Source: Alphaproteobacteria bacterium
GTDB taxonomy: Bacteria; Pseudomonadota; Alphaproteobacteria; Rs-D84
DNA: 64,000 nucleotides
NCBI GenBank assembly: GCA_017642585.1
Contig: JAGCOR010000020.1
Location: 52,714-116,713 of the forward strand
Reading direction: 5' to 3'
Shown: positions 42,608 to 52,134 of the stretch, one piece after another
Layout: every line of letters begins with the position of its first letter
Position numbering within the stretch: the stretch's first letter is position 1
Made by a program: the position numbers and the translations under genes
Notes under the pieces: model-generated
The model's input: only the letters and a program-made list of their open reading frames with translations
What the model was told of the DNA's origin: nothing
Database searches by the model: none

Positions 42608-43012
42608 ATGTCGCGCAGACGTTCTGGCAGATCTGATGCAAATATGTCTTTGACACCAATGATTGATGTTATGACAACTCTGTTGGCGGTGTTTATGGTT
42701 ACGACCCCTATGCTGATGAATGGTATAGACATAGATTTACCACGTGCGGGTGTTTCCACAATGACTGGTAATGATCATGCTATTCAAATCAGCATAGATT
42801 CCAAGGGAAATTATTATTTATTGGACCAACAATTGCCAAGTGATGAAATCGTAAAACGCGCGATTGCGATGCGTGGGGAAAATCCAAATCTGGCAATTAC
42901 TTTAAGTGGTGATACGCATGCCGATTATGGTGCGGTGATGTTTATGATGGGTAAATTAAAAGATGTTGGTTTTCAACGCGTTGGGTTGCGTACACAGATT
43001 TATAACAAGTAA
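42608..43012 (+). CDS. tolR: TolR
   Basis: The 134-residue single-pass protein of the ExbD/TolR family has the channel Asp in SLTPMIDVMTTLLAVFMV, then a periplasmic domain. It works with TolQ as the rotor of the proton channel. It ends with the family-typical MMGKLKDVGFQRVGL segment. The stop codon overlaps the TolA start by one base (TAATG). It lies 19 bp after tolQ. Confidence 0.94.
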   Translation: MSRRRSGRSDANMSLTPMIDVMTTLLAVFMVTTPMLMNGIDIDLPRAGVSTMTGNDHAIQISIDSKGNYYLLDQQLPSDEIVKRAIAMRGENPNLAITLSGDTHADYGAVMFMMGKLKDVGFQRVGLRTQIYNK

Positions 43013-43764
43013 TGAAAAGACAAACGCAATTTGAAAGTGAAAATTTTTTGATGTCTGTTTTTGGACATCTAATTTTGTTGGCTTTGTTAATGCTGTCTTT
43101 TTCAGTTGTCGTTGAACGGGCAAAATTGGTAACACCGAACCGTATTCAAATTGTCGAATTAGATTTGAAAAATGTAAAAATCTCTGGTCAAGAAACTAAA
43201 TTATATAATACAAATCCACCCCAGGCGGACAAGGATGTAAAAGACGACAAAAAGGAAAAAGAAGATAAAAAAGCTAAACCAGAACCAGAGGTAAAAAAAG
43301 AGATAAAACAACCGACTATGGTCGAAGATGAAAGTAAAACTTCAAAAAAAGACAAATCTGCAAAAGAAGATAAAAAGCAGGATCCAAAGCCGTTACCACG
43401 CAAGAAAACGACCGTCAAAGTCAATCGAGAGGTGTTGTCTTTGGACAGAACCTTGACTGTATCTGTGGTTGATGCCTTGCGTGTCGCGTTAACACGGTGT
43501 TGGAATATAGATACCACCATGCCAGATATCGAAAATATAAGATTGTCGGCGCATCTGAAGATGTTGCCAACGGGTGTTGTAGATCGGGTATGGTTTGAAT
43601 CAGAATCTCGGGCGGAAACAGACCCTGTTTTTGCTTATGTTTTGGAAACAGTTAAAGAGGCAATCCGTACCTGTTCACCCTTTTCTATGTTGCCACGCAA
43701 CGAATTTGAAAAGTGGAAAGATATGGTTTTAACCTTTTATCCCAGCCAGGGAAAAGTTATGTAA
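43012..43764 (+). CDS. tolA: TolA-like energy transducer
   Basis: The 250-residue protein has one N-terminal membrane helix (about 14-32, SVFGHLILLALLMLSFSVVV). A charged Lys/Asp/Glu-rich periplasmic linker (about 65-135) and a C-terminal TolA domain III-like region follow. That region holds two Cys (LTRCWNI, IRTCSPF) in the usual TolA spacing, with MLPTGVVDRVWFE between them. The linker is much shorter than in E. coli TolA (421 residues). It should reach from the TolQR motor to the outer membrane. tolB and pal do not follow in this window. Confidence 0.85.
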   Translation: MKRQTQFESENFLMSVFGHLILLALLMLSFSVVVERAKLVTPNRIQIVELDLKNVKISGQETKLYNTNPPQADKDVKDDKKEKEDKKAKPEPEVKKEIKQPTMVEDESKTSKKDKSAKEDKKQDPKPLPRKKTTVKVNREVLSLDRTLTVSVVDALRVALTRCWNIDTTMPDIENIRLSAHLKMLPTGVVDRVWFESESRAETDPVFAYVLETVKEAIRTCSPFSMLPRNEFEKWKDMVLTFYPSQGKVM

Positions 43765-43834
43765 AAAACTTGACTTTTGGGTGCTTTATAGTAAGTTCTT
43801 CCTTGTTAGACAACACAATAAAAAGGTTTTCGAC

Positions 43835-44398
43835 ATGGATAACAATGCAAATAATATTTTAGAAATTCAATCTTATGGTATGTTTTTCAAATTTTATATT
43901 GATGGTATATTTGGTTGGCAGGAATTAAAAGGTCCTTATAGAAATCGTTTTATAAAAACCCCAGAAGATCTTATACAATCTTTAAAACAGGTTAATTGGT
44001 CAGATTCAAGTAATCATTATGCCCGTCTGTTGACAATGGATGCGTATTTGGAATTAAATGTACCAAAATATAACCGTCCACAAGATTTGTGTATATTCAA
44101 ATTATATACCGAAACCCCACCACAAATTATAGTTGTGAAAGAAAAAGAATTGGCTACATACAAAGAGTTAGCCAAAACTGATTGGGATAAAAAACACATG
44201 ACAGCGGAAAATCGTGATAAGCCAGCGATAAGTAAAGGGTTGTCTGTGGGCATAATTGACAAGGATGATTTAGTTCTGCAAAAAGATGATTTGCATGAAT
44301 TGTCCCCGAACAAGACCAAGGAAATATCGCCAAAGTTGTTGGATTTATTTTATCCAAAAATCAAGTTTATTAATAATGCAAAGGTTAATACAAAATAA
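43835..44398 (+). CDS. Hypothetical soluble protein after tolA
   Basis: The 187-residue protein (start MDNNANNILEIQSYG) lacks a signal peptide and Cys clusters. It has a mixed alpha/beta look with many Tyr, Lys and Asp, and ends in IKFINNAKVNTK. I recognise no family. The ATG at 43835 has AAAAGG 8 nt upstream and is preferred over 43781. It stands where tolB would be in the usual order but shows no beta-propeller repeats or signal peptide, so it is not TolB. Confidence 0.6.
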   Translation: MDNNANNILEIQSYGMFFKFYIDGIFGWQELKGPYRNRFIKTPEDLIQSLKQVNWSDSSNHYARLLTMDAYLELNVPKYNRPQDLCIFKLYTETPPQIIVVKEKELATYKELAKTDWDKKHMTAENRDKPAISKGLSVGIIDKDDLVLQKDDLHELSPNKTKEISPKLLDLFYPKIKFINNAKVNTK

Positions 44399-44400
44399 AA

Positions 44401-44428
44401 AAATCGCCCGATTGGCGATTTTTTTTTA
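44401..44428 (+). terminator. Intrinsic terminator after the 187-residue protein gene
   Basis: AAATCGCC-CGATT-GGCGATTT is followed by eight or more T. The 3' end of rnpB on the other strand abuts it. Confidence 0.85.
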
Positions 44429-44431
44429 TAA

Positions 44432-44764
44432 ACAGGTGTTCAATAAGCCGGATTCTGTTCAGCCCGAAACGTGTCGAAACACATTAAAGGTTGTGAGCAT
44501 AATTAATCTGCAAATTGTGTTGCCACAAAATGTCAAGCCCTCTACCCGATTCCTATAATGACTGGGACGTGCCGTTGGAATCCTGCTTGAGGTTGCTGCA
44601 CATAGAGATTGCTCGTTTCACCGTGAATTTAATCACGCTCGTCTCTGTTGCTCTAATCATCAGGTTACCCTGTGTGGTCGTTAGCCACTATGTTGTCCCA
44701 TGCAGTCCGGACTTTCCTCTGAATCAAGAGGTGATTTGATTCAGCTATGCTCTTTCGCACCCAT
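44432..44764 (-). ncRNA. rnpB: RNase P RNA
   Basis: This ~333-nt catalytic RNA of RNase P matures tRNA 5' ends. On the minus strand the universal P4 5' element GAGGAAAGTCCGGACT and the 3' element ACAGAATCCGGCTTAT are both present. P1 can form from ATGGGTG at the 5' end with CACCTGT at the 3' end, and these set the approximate boundaries. P3 is the stem CTGAATCA/TGATTCAG. No protein frame across it is credible. Confidence 0.96.
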
Positions 44765-44814
44765 CATTATATTATTGTAGCATTAAAATTAGTGGTTTCA
44801 ATGGTTTTGTGAAA

Positions 44815-45030
44815 TTATTTTTCACCCATTTTTCTGGCTGAATACAAAACCTTAGTCAAAGTTTCAGCCGCAATTTTACATATTTTTTGTGAAAATGGTC
44901 GCATATTCATTTCTTCTGCAACCGTGTTGCCAAATGTTTGGGATATAAAATCTATTTGGGACGGGTTTATAATGAATACATCACTGGTAATTTCTGATGG
45001 TTTCAGGTTCTGGATTTCTGGTGTTCTCAT
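44815..45030 (-). CDS. Small hypothetical protein
   Basis: The 71-residue product (start MRTPEIQNLKPSEITSD) is helical-looking, with a single Cys and a basic C-terminus (KVLYSARKMGEK). GGGGGCG lies just upstream of the ATG. It stands alone between rnpB and secA on the rnpB strand. No family recognised. It could be spurious, but its Shine-Dalgarno and position in otherwise empty DNA support it mildly. Confidence 0.4.
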   Translation of the reverse strand: MRTPEIQNLKPSEITSDVFIINPSQIDFISQTFGNTVAEEMNMRPFSQKICKIAAETLTKVLYSARKMGEK

Positions 45031-45149
45031 GTTTCGCCCCCTATTTTGTTTTACAGGTAAATCATATCATAAAATTCGCAAAGAAAAAATATTTTTTTTA
45101 GGAATAAAACTTGTTTTATAAAAAATATTTACTATACCAAGATTATATC

Positions 45150-45178
45150 TTGACCCGAATATGCAAAATTGCTATAAA
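45150..45178 (+). promoter_or_regulatory. Candidate promoter of secA
   Basis: TTGACC (45150-45155), a 17-bp spacer and TATAAA (45173-45178), 65 bp upstream of the ATG. Confidence 0.6.
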
Positions 45179-45242
45179 TTTGTAAAATTATCGATATTCT
45201 GGGTATTGGATATCTTGATAAAAGTATAGGTAAGGAAGAAAA

Positions 45243-47873
45243 ATGAAAAATATAATCAAAATGTTGCTGGGGTCTGCAAACGATAGAATTATAAAATCTT
45301 ATGATAAAACAGTTTCAATCATAAATAATTTGGAATCTAAATATTCATTGATGTCAGATGAAGAAATTCACGGTTTAACCAATGTATTCCGCGAAATGTT
45401 AAAAAATGGTAAAACAGAAAAAGATATTTTACCTGATGTTTTTGCCGCTGTTCGTGAAGCTTCAAAACGTTCAATTGGTTTGCGTCATTTTGATGTTCAA
45501 TTGATTGGCGGTATGGTTTTGGGCAACGGTCAAATTGCAGAAATGAAAACCGGTGAAGGTAAAACTTTGGTTGCTACATTGGCTTTGTATATCAAAGCAT
45601 TGCAAGGCAAAGGCGCACATTTGATTACGGTTAATGATTATTTGGCATCACGTGACGCGGGCTGGATGGGCCAGGTTTATCGTTTCTTGGGTATGACAAT
45701 CGGGGTTATTCAACACGATATGTCTGACGAAGACAGACGCGCAGCATATAATTGTGATATTACCTATGTAACAAATTCAGAATTGGGATTTGATTATCTG
45801 CGCGATAATATGAAATTCACCAAAGAACAACAGGTTTTACGTCCTTTCTTCTATGCTATCGTTGACGAAGTTGACAGTATTTTGATTGATGAAGCGCGTA
45901 CCCCGTTGATTATTTCGGGGCCGTCAGAAGACACCAGCGAATTGTATAACAAAGTTGATGCGGTTATTGCTCAATTGGTTCCAGAAGATTATAAAATCGA
46001 CGAAAAAGACAGACATGTAACATTGACCGAACCAGGAACAGATCACGCAACCACCCTGTTGAAAGAAGCGGGCGTTTTGGTTGGCGATAATCTGTATGCT
46101 GCGGAAAATGCGGTTGTTGTTATGCATGTTCAACAATCTTTGTTGGCACACCATTTGTACACTAAAAATGTGAATTATGTCGTAAGAAATGGCGAAGTTT
46201 TAATTGTTGATGAATTTACAGGTCGTGTAATGTCAGGCCGTCGTTTTGGCAAAGGTTTACACCAGGCAATCGAAGCCAAAGAACATGTTGCGGTTCAACC
46301 TGAAAATCAAACTGTGTCCAGCATTTCGTACCAGAATTTGTTCAGAATGTACCCTACTTTAGCTGGTATGACCGGAACAGCTATGACCGAAGCATCCGAA
46401 TTCGAAGAAATTTATAAATTGCGTGTTGTGACAATACCTACGAATAAACCTGTGATTCGTGTTGATCATCATGACGAAATATATCGTAACAAAGAAGAAA
46501 AATACGGTGCAATCATCAAACAAATTGCAGATTGTATGGAACGTAAACAGCCTGTGTTGGTTGGAACTGTTTCTATTGAAAAATCTGAAGAATTGGCGGG
46601 AATTGTTCGTGAAAAATTGGGAATAAATCCTGCTGTGTTGAATGCAAAACACCACGAATCCGAAGCGAAAATTGTATCCCAAGCTGGTGCGCCAGGTGCG
46701 GTAACAATTGCTACCAATATGGCGGGTCGTGGAACTGATATTAAATTGGGTGGTAATGCGGACGATTTGATTGCTGAATTAGACGAAACAGCACCTGATT
46801 TTGAAAAGAAAAAACAAGAAATTATCGATAAAATCGAAGCCAACAAAAAGATTGTTTTGGAAGCTGGTGGTTTGTATGTTATCGGTACAGAACGTCATGA
46901 ATCCAGACGTATAGATAACCAATTACGTGGTCGTTCCGGTCGTCAAGGGGATCCTGGGGATTCAAAATTCTTCTTGGCTTTGGATGATGATTTGATGCGT
47001 ATATTTGGTGCTGAAAGATTACAAAATATGTTAACTACCCTTGGGTTAAAGCAAGGCGAAGCAATTACCCATCCTTGGATAACCAAGGCTTTGGAAAAAG
47101 CACAAAAACGTGTAGAAGCACGTTATTTCGAAGCGCGCAAAGAATTGCTGAAATATGATGATGTTATGAATGAACAACGTGTTGTTATTTATAAACAACG
47201 TGATGATTTGATGACATCTAAAGATTTCGCACCATTTGTAGAAGAAATAATTGGCGATGTTGTCGAAGCAATCTGTGAAAAGAATATTCCAGAGAAAGCA
47301 CATCCTATGGATTGGAATATCCAAGGCATCCATGATGATATGGTTCGTATATTTGCATTGGATATCACAGATATTGATAATTGGAAACAAGACGAAACAA
47401 TATCTGAACGCGGTGCGTATGATGTATTGTTCAAATTGGCTATGCATAGATATAATCAACAATGTGAAAAATATGGTCCAGAATTGATGTTGATGGCCCA
47501 AAGACAAATGATGTTATCCGCGCTGGATACAGTTTGGAAACGCCATTTACAACAAATGGATTATCTGCAAAGCGCGATTGGTTTGCGTGGATATGCCCAG
47601 AAAAATCCATTGTATGAATATAAAAACGAAGCATTGGAATTGTTCAAAAATACAATTGAAAACTTCAAGATTATGTCCGTTGCATATATTTGCCGTATGG
47701 AATTAACACGCGCAGATGTTGATAAACAGGCGCAACAACAGGCACAACATGATTCTGAATTGAATGCTGGCGCTGCTGAAAACAATTTGTCCAATTTGAA
47801 TATCAGCCGTAATGCGCTGTGTCCATGCGGATCAGGATTGAAATATAAACATTGTCATGGAAAGTTAAGTTAA
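45243..47873 (+). CDS. secA: Preprotein translocase ATPase SecA
   Basis: The 876-residue motor drives Sec-dependent export through SecYEG. Walker A reads MKTGEGKTLVATL and the DEAD-type motif is VDEVDSILIDEART. MAGRGTDIKLGG and GLYVIGTERHESRRIDNQLRGRSGRQGDPG are diagnostic helicase motifs. The C-terminal zinc motif CPCGSGLKYKHCHG, which binds SecB and phospholipid, is intact. TAAGGAAG precedes the ATG. The many signal-peptide proteins in this window presumably use it. Confidence 0.98.
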   Translation: MKNIIKMLLGSANDRIIKSYDKTVSIINNLESKYSLMSDEEIHGLTNVFREMLKNGKTEKDILPDVFAAVREASKRSIGLRHFDVQLIGGMVLGNGQIAEMKTGEGKTLVATLALYIKALQGKGAHLITVNDYLASRDAGWMGQVYRFLGMTIGVIQHDMSDEDRRAAYNCDITYVTNSELGFDYLRDNMKFTKEQQVLRPFFYAIVDEVDSILIDEARTPLIISGPSEDTSELYNKVDAVIAQLVPEDYKIDEKDRHVTLTEPGTDHATTLLKEAGVLVGDNLYAAENAVVVMHVQQSLLAHHLYTKNVNYVVRNGEVLIVDEFTGRVMSGRRFGKGLHQAIEAKEHVAVQPENQTVSSISYQNLFRMYPTLAGMTGTAMTEASEFEEIYKLRVVTIPTNKPVIRVDHHDEIYRNKEEKYGAIIKQIADCMERKQPVLVGTVSIEKSEELAGIVREKLGINPAVLNAKHHESEAKIVSQAGAPGAVTIATNMAGRGTDIKLGGNADDLIAELDETAPDFEKKKQEIIDKIEANKKIVLEAGGLYVIGTERHESRRIDNQLRGRSGRQGDPGDSKFFLALDDDLMRIFGAERLQNMLTTLGLKQGEAITHPWITKALEKAQKRVEARYFEARKELLKYDDVMNEQRVVIYKQRDDLMTSKDFAPFVEEIIGDVVEAICEKNIPEKAHPMDWNIQGIHDDMVRIFALDITDIDNWKQDETISERGAYDVLFKLAMHRYNQQCEKYGPELMLMAQRQMMLSALDTVWKRHLQQMDYLQSAIGLRGYAQKNPLYEYKNEALELFKNTIENFKIMSVAYICRMELTRADVDKQAQQQAQHDSELNAGAAENNLSNLNISRNALCPCGSGLKYKHCHGKLS

Positions 47874-47920
47874 TTATCACTGTTTCGTGGTAATTCAAAA
47901 CAAAGGAAGGGTTAAACAAC

Positions 47921-50900
47921 ATGGCAGATTTTGTACATCTTCGTGTTCATTCCAAAGTGTCTGTGGGCGCCAGTACCTTGTCTGTGGGCAGTAATAAAAA
48001 ACTTGGTGTATTAAAAGGGATTCCAGAATTATGCCAAGATAATAATATGTTTGCCTGCGCTTTGACTGATACTAATATGATGTCGGGATGTGCAGAGTTG
48101 TCGGATGTTATGCCTGCTAATAAATTGCAACCAATCATCGGTGTTGAATTATCTTTAAATCATCATAATGCCGACCCAAAAATTTTAAGACAATCTTCTT
48201 TGTCCAAGATTGTTTTGTTGGCAAAACATCATCAGGGGTATTTGAATCTTTGTGAATTAAGCTATGTTATGTACATGCGCCAAGAAAATCATCATCTGGG
48301 GCCATATATCACTATGGAAGAATTGGAAAAATATAAAGATGATTTGATTTGTTTGTCTGGGGCGCATACTGGGCCTTTGGGAATGTCTATATTGAATAAT
48401 CAAACAGATTTAGCGACCGATTTGGCAAAACGGTTTTTGGATATATTCGGCAATAATTTTTATATAGAAATTCAAAGACACGGATTAGCGGACGAAATAA
48501 AAACAGAACCTGTGTTTTTACAAATTGCGCGTGATTTAAATATACCTATTGTTGCGACAAATGATGTTTGTTTTCCAACCCGCGATGATTACGAAGCCAT
48601 GGATGCATTAAGTTGTGTTTTGGGACAAACTAAAATTATAGATCCAGATAGACCGCGTAAATCTTCGGAACAATATTTTAAATCTGCGGAAGAAATGGCT
48701 GAATTATTTTCCGATTTGCCGGAAGCGATTGAAAATACTGTAAATATTGCTAAACGTTGTGCGTTTTATGTAAATGTTCATGAACACCCATTATTGCCAC
48801 GTTTTGGTGATAATTTAGAGGCCGAATGTCAAATGTTGCGTGATGCAACTATGAAGGGTTTAAAAGAAAGAATCAAACAACATAATATAACGGATACCAA
48901 GCCCTATTTTGACCAGGCGGAATATGAATTGGGTGTTATTATCGGTATGGGATTTCCGGGGTATTTCTTGATAGTGGCTGATTATATTAATTGGTGCAGA
49001 AACAATGACATATTAACCGGACCGGGTCGTGGTTCGGGGGCTGGATCTATTGTGGCGTGGGCTTTGGGTATTACTCACGTTGACCCATTGAAATATGGTT
49101 TGTTGTTTGAAAGATTTTTGAATCCTGATCGTGTATCAATGCCCGATTTCGACGTGGACTTTGAACCAACTGGCATAGAACGCGTATTAGAATATGTTTG
49201 CAAAAAATATGGTCGTAATTCAGTATGTAGAATTATAACCTTTGGCAGTTTACAGGCGCGTGGTGCGGTTCGTGATATTGGTCGTGTGTATGGTATGCCT
49301 TACTCTAAATCTGATAATTTATCAAAACTGATACCGTCCGATGCCAAAACATTAAAGGATGCGGTTGATAAATCTGATGAAATCAAGGCGATATTGGAAA
49401 ATGATGCCGATATGAACAAGGTTGTTAAAGTCGCCGAAGATTTGGAAGGTTCTATACGTAATCTTGGGCAACATGCGTGTGGTGTGGTTATAGGTGACCG
49501 CCCTACCACCCAGATAGCGCCAGTATATCGTGATCCTGCGAACTCGTTGCCGTCTTGCCAATATGATGGACATTATTTGGAACCAACAGGTTTGATAAAA
49601 TTCGACTTTTTGGGATTGGAAACTTTGGTGGTGTTGAAAAATGCGGTTAAATTGGTTCAACAAACCCATGGTATAAATATAGATTTGGACAGCATTCCAA
49701 CTGATGATGAAAAAACTATGGAATTATGGCAGACAGGTTTAACAGAAGGTATATTCCAATTCGATGCTCCGTTTGTTCAACAGACATTGAAAAAGATGCA
49801 TCCAACTAATTTCTTGGAAATATCTGCGTTGAATGCGTTGAACCGTCCTGGGCCTATTGCGAACATTCCGCAATTTATTGCACGTATGCATGGCGAAGAA
49901 ACGATTGAATATGTTCATCCATTGGCCGAACCTATATTAAAAGAAACCTATGGCATTATTGTTTACCAGGAACAAGTTATGCAATTAACACGTGCGTTGG
50001 CTGGGTTTACTCGTGGTCAATCTGATAGTGTGCGTAAAGCCATGGGTAAAAAGAAAATTGCAGAACTGGAAAAATTGGAAGTCAAATTCTTTGAAGGATG
50101 CAAGAAAGAAGGAACATTGGAAGAACCCGCCGCAAAGGAATTGTGGGAAAAATTCAAAAAGTTTGCAGAATATGCGTTTAATAAATCGCATGCGTTGGCA
50201 TATTCTATCGTTGCAAACCAATGCGCATATATCAAGGCGCATTTCCCAGCGGAATTTTTGGCCGCGTCTATGTCCAGTAATATGAATGACACTGACCAAT
50301 TGGCTGTGTTTGTGGATGATGCTAAATCTAACTTTAATATTCAAATTGTTCCGCCTGATATAAACGAAAGTGAATCTTTGTTCACAGTTAAAAACGGTAA
50401 AATTGTTTATGCCCTGGCCGCTATCAAAGGGGTAGGAACAATTGCCACGGATGCGATTATCAAAGAACGCGAAGATCACGGCAAATTCAAGAATTTGACT
50501 GATTTTGCAAAACGGTGTGCGCCAATAATAAACAAACGTATTTTAGAAGCATTTGCCAAGGTTGGTGTTCTGGATTCTTTGGAAAAAAATCGCGCTTTGA
50601 TATATATGAACGCGGATGCGATTTTGGCATATGCATCTAAATCGCGTGAAACCGCGAATACATTGTCTTTGTTCGCCAACACCACCGAAGATGATGTTGT
50701 TGATAACAGATTATTAAAAGATTTGCCAAAGACAACGCCATGGACATTTACACAAAAATTGGAAAATGAATTGTCTGCTTTGGGTTTTTATATATCGGCA
50801 CATCCATTGGATCAATATAAACATTTGATAAACAAATATGGATTGACCACCAGTGCGGTGCTTGCCAATATGGGTGACAGAAAACCAGTACAGATTGCCG

Positions 50901-51355
50901 CTGCCGTTAATTCGTTTTCACGCAGAAAAACCAAGACAGGCAAAGAATTATTGACCATAAATGCATCCGACAGTCATGGCAACATGGATTGTGTCGCATT
51001 TGGTGAATCTGCTATCGCGTTATCTGAAATATTAAAAAATGAAACCGAAGTTGTTATATCAGGAAAAACATCTGTGCGTGATGACAGTGTATCTGTATTT
51101 GTTGATTCCATTGTTTCATTAAATTCATGGATTGCCCGGGTTGCACGAAAAATGTCCATAGATATTCGCGACCAATCGATTTTGCCAGATGTAAAAAAGG
51201 CGATTTCTGCCCTGAATCCTGGGAATACACAAATTGTTTTGAATCTGTATTCAAATGGCAAAAGTGCATCTTTGGTTTTGAAAAATATGGTGGAGCTGGG
51301 GCCGACCACCGCGAAAGATTTAACAGGTTTGGGAACCAAGGTTGTGATAGAATGA
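47921..51355 (+). CDS. dnaE: DNA polymerase III alpha subunit
   Basis: The 1144-residue replicative C-family polymerase begins with a PHP domain (FVHLRVHSK), which looks partly degenerate as in E. coli, since ALTDTNMM replaces the canonical D-H-G-N. The polymerase motifs are GPGRGSGAGSIVAWALGIT and MPDFDVDFE with the catalytic aspartates. A helix-hairpin-helix region (AIKGVGTIATDAI) and a late OB-fold follow. AAGGAAGG precedes the ATG. The stop overlaps the next gene (ATGA). The length matches the DnaE1 class. Confidence 0.97.
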   Translation: MADFVHLRVHSKVSVGASTLSVGSNKKLGVLKGIPELCQDNNMFACALTDTNMMSGCAELSDVMPANKLQPIIGVELSLNHHNADPKILRQSSLSKIVLLAKHHQGYLNLCELSYVMYMRQENHHLGPYITMEELEKYKDDLICLSGAHTGPLGMSILNNQTDLATDLAKRFLDIFGNNFYIEIQRHGLADEIKTEPVFLQIARDLNIPIVATNDVCFPTRDDYEAMDALSCVLGQTKIIDPDRPRKSSEQYFKSAEEMAELFSDLPEAIENTVNIAKRCAFYVNVHEHPLLPRFGDNLEAECQMLRDATMKGLKERIKQHNITDTKPYFDQAEYELGVIIGMGFPGYFLIVADYINWCRNNDILTGPGRGSGAGSIVAWALGITHVDPLKYGLLFERFLNPDRVSMPDFDVDFEPTGIERVLEYVCKKYGRNSVCRIITFGSLQARGAVRDIGRVYGMPYSKSDNLSKLIPSDAKTLKDAVDKSDEIKAILENDADMNKVVKVAEDLEGSIRNLGQHACGVVIGDRPTTQIAPVYRDPANSLPSCQYDGHYLEPTGLIKFDFLGLETLVVLKNAVKLVQQTHGINIDLDSIPTDDEKTMELWQTGLTEGIFQFDAPFVQQTLKKMHPTNFLEISALNALNRPGPIANIPQFIARMHGEETIEYVHPLAEPILKETYGIIVYQEQVMQLTRALAGFTRGQSDSVRKAMGKKKIAELEKLEVKFFEGCKKEGTLEEPAAKELWEKFKKFAEYAFNKSHALAYSIVANQCAYIKAHFPAEFLAASMSSNMNDTDQLAVFVDDAKSNFNIQIVPPDINESESLFTVKNGKIVYALAAIKGVGTIATDAIIKEREDHGKFKNLTDFAKRCAPIINKRILEAFAKVGVLDSLEKNRALIYMNADAILAYASKSRETANTLSLFANTTEDDVVDNRLLKDLPKTTPWTFTQKLENELSALGFYISAHPLDQYKHLINKYGLTTSAVLANMGDRKPVQIAAAVNSFSRRKTKTGKELLTINASDSHGNMDCVAFGESAIALSEILKNETEVVISGKTSVRDDSVSVFVDSIVSLNSWIARVARKMSIDIRDQSILPDVKKAISALNPGNTQIVLNLYSNGKSASLVLKNMVELGPTTAKDLTGLGTKVVIE

Positions 51356-52134
51356 CAGATTTTGCGGATATTATAAATTTTTTCTATCAGATAGAAACCG
51401 ATATTTTCGATATAGTTAAAAAGCATAAATTACAATCTGGGGGCGAATATTTATCTGCGTTTAGCACAAATGTAAAAGATTTGAATTTTAATCATGTGGT
51501 GCCAATCGGTCAGGCAAAACCACGAGATGTTATGGTTGCCGCCGCAGATGAATTTGATAAATACAATCGAGATCATGTCATCTGTGTTACTCCGTTGTGT
51601 GATGACTATTATTCTGTGTCTGATTCTGATTTGCAATTATTGAACACTGATGCGTGGATGTTGTTTAACGGAACAAAATCGCCAACAAATATCAAATTGC
51701 CTGATATTACTATGCGTGTCGCAACAAAAAAAGATATAGATGATTATATAGATTTATATTTCAACGGTTTTTCAGATGGTGTTTATGCCGATATGGAACC
51801 TGGATATGCCGTAACAGAAAGAAATTCTTTTGATAACCCATACAAAACAAAACTGATGGCTTTTTATAAAGAAAAATCGATTGGTATAGTCAGCGTAGAT
51901 GTCAAAGGAAATATAGGATATATTGAATCTTTCACTGTTTTACGACAATATCGTTATGGTGGTGAAACAGCCAGAATTTTAGGCAGTGCCGCAATCAATA
52001 TGTGTTATGATAAGGGGGCAAATAAAATATTTCTTGTTACTGCCGCAGGAACAACACTTGAACGGTTTTATCAAAACAATGGGTTTGACACTATCTTTTA
52101 TGGATATTTTTATAAATGGAGGAAACAATCTTGA
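51352..52134 (+). CDS. GNAT-family acetyltransferase-like protein
   Basis: The 260-residue protein has a unique N-terminal half (about 1-120). The C-terminal GNAT fold shows YIESFTVLRQYRYGGETARIL, the strand, P-loop-like acetyl-CoA binding and helix, followed by IFLVTAAGTTLERFYQNNGFDT. The substrate is unknown. The ATG overlaps the dnaE stop by 4 nt, and its own stop overlaps the rsmH TTG start. The longer frame from 51127 only repeats dnaE sequence out of frame and is rejected. Confidence 0.82.
   Translation: MTDFADIINFFYQIETDIFDIVKKHKLQSGGEYLSAFSTNVKDLNFNHVVPIGQAKPRDVMVAAADEFDKYNRDHVICVTPLCDDYYSVSDSDLQLLNTDAWMLFNGTKSPTNIKLPDITMRVATKKDIDDYIDLYFNGFSDGVYADMEPGYAVTERNSFDNPYKTKLMAFYKEKSIGIVSVDVKGNIGYIESFTVLRQYRYGGETARILGSAAINMCYDKGANKIFLVTAAGTTLERFYQNNGFDTIFYGYFYKWRKQS

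Noticed and set aside
43835..44398. TolB in the position after tolA
   Set aside because: The product has no signal peptide and no beta-propeller repeats, and is less than half the TolB length.
44286..44739. Two plus-strand frames over the RNase P RNA
   Set aside because: The region carries the universal RNase P elements on the other strand, and neither frame has a credible start.
51127..51351. An upstream extension of the GNAT protein into dnaE
   Set aside because: The extension is dnaE sequence in another frame. The ATG at 51352, overlapping the dnaE stop, fits the overlap pattern of the operon.
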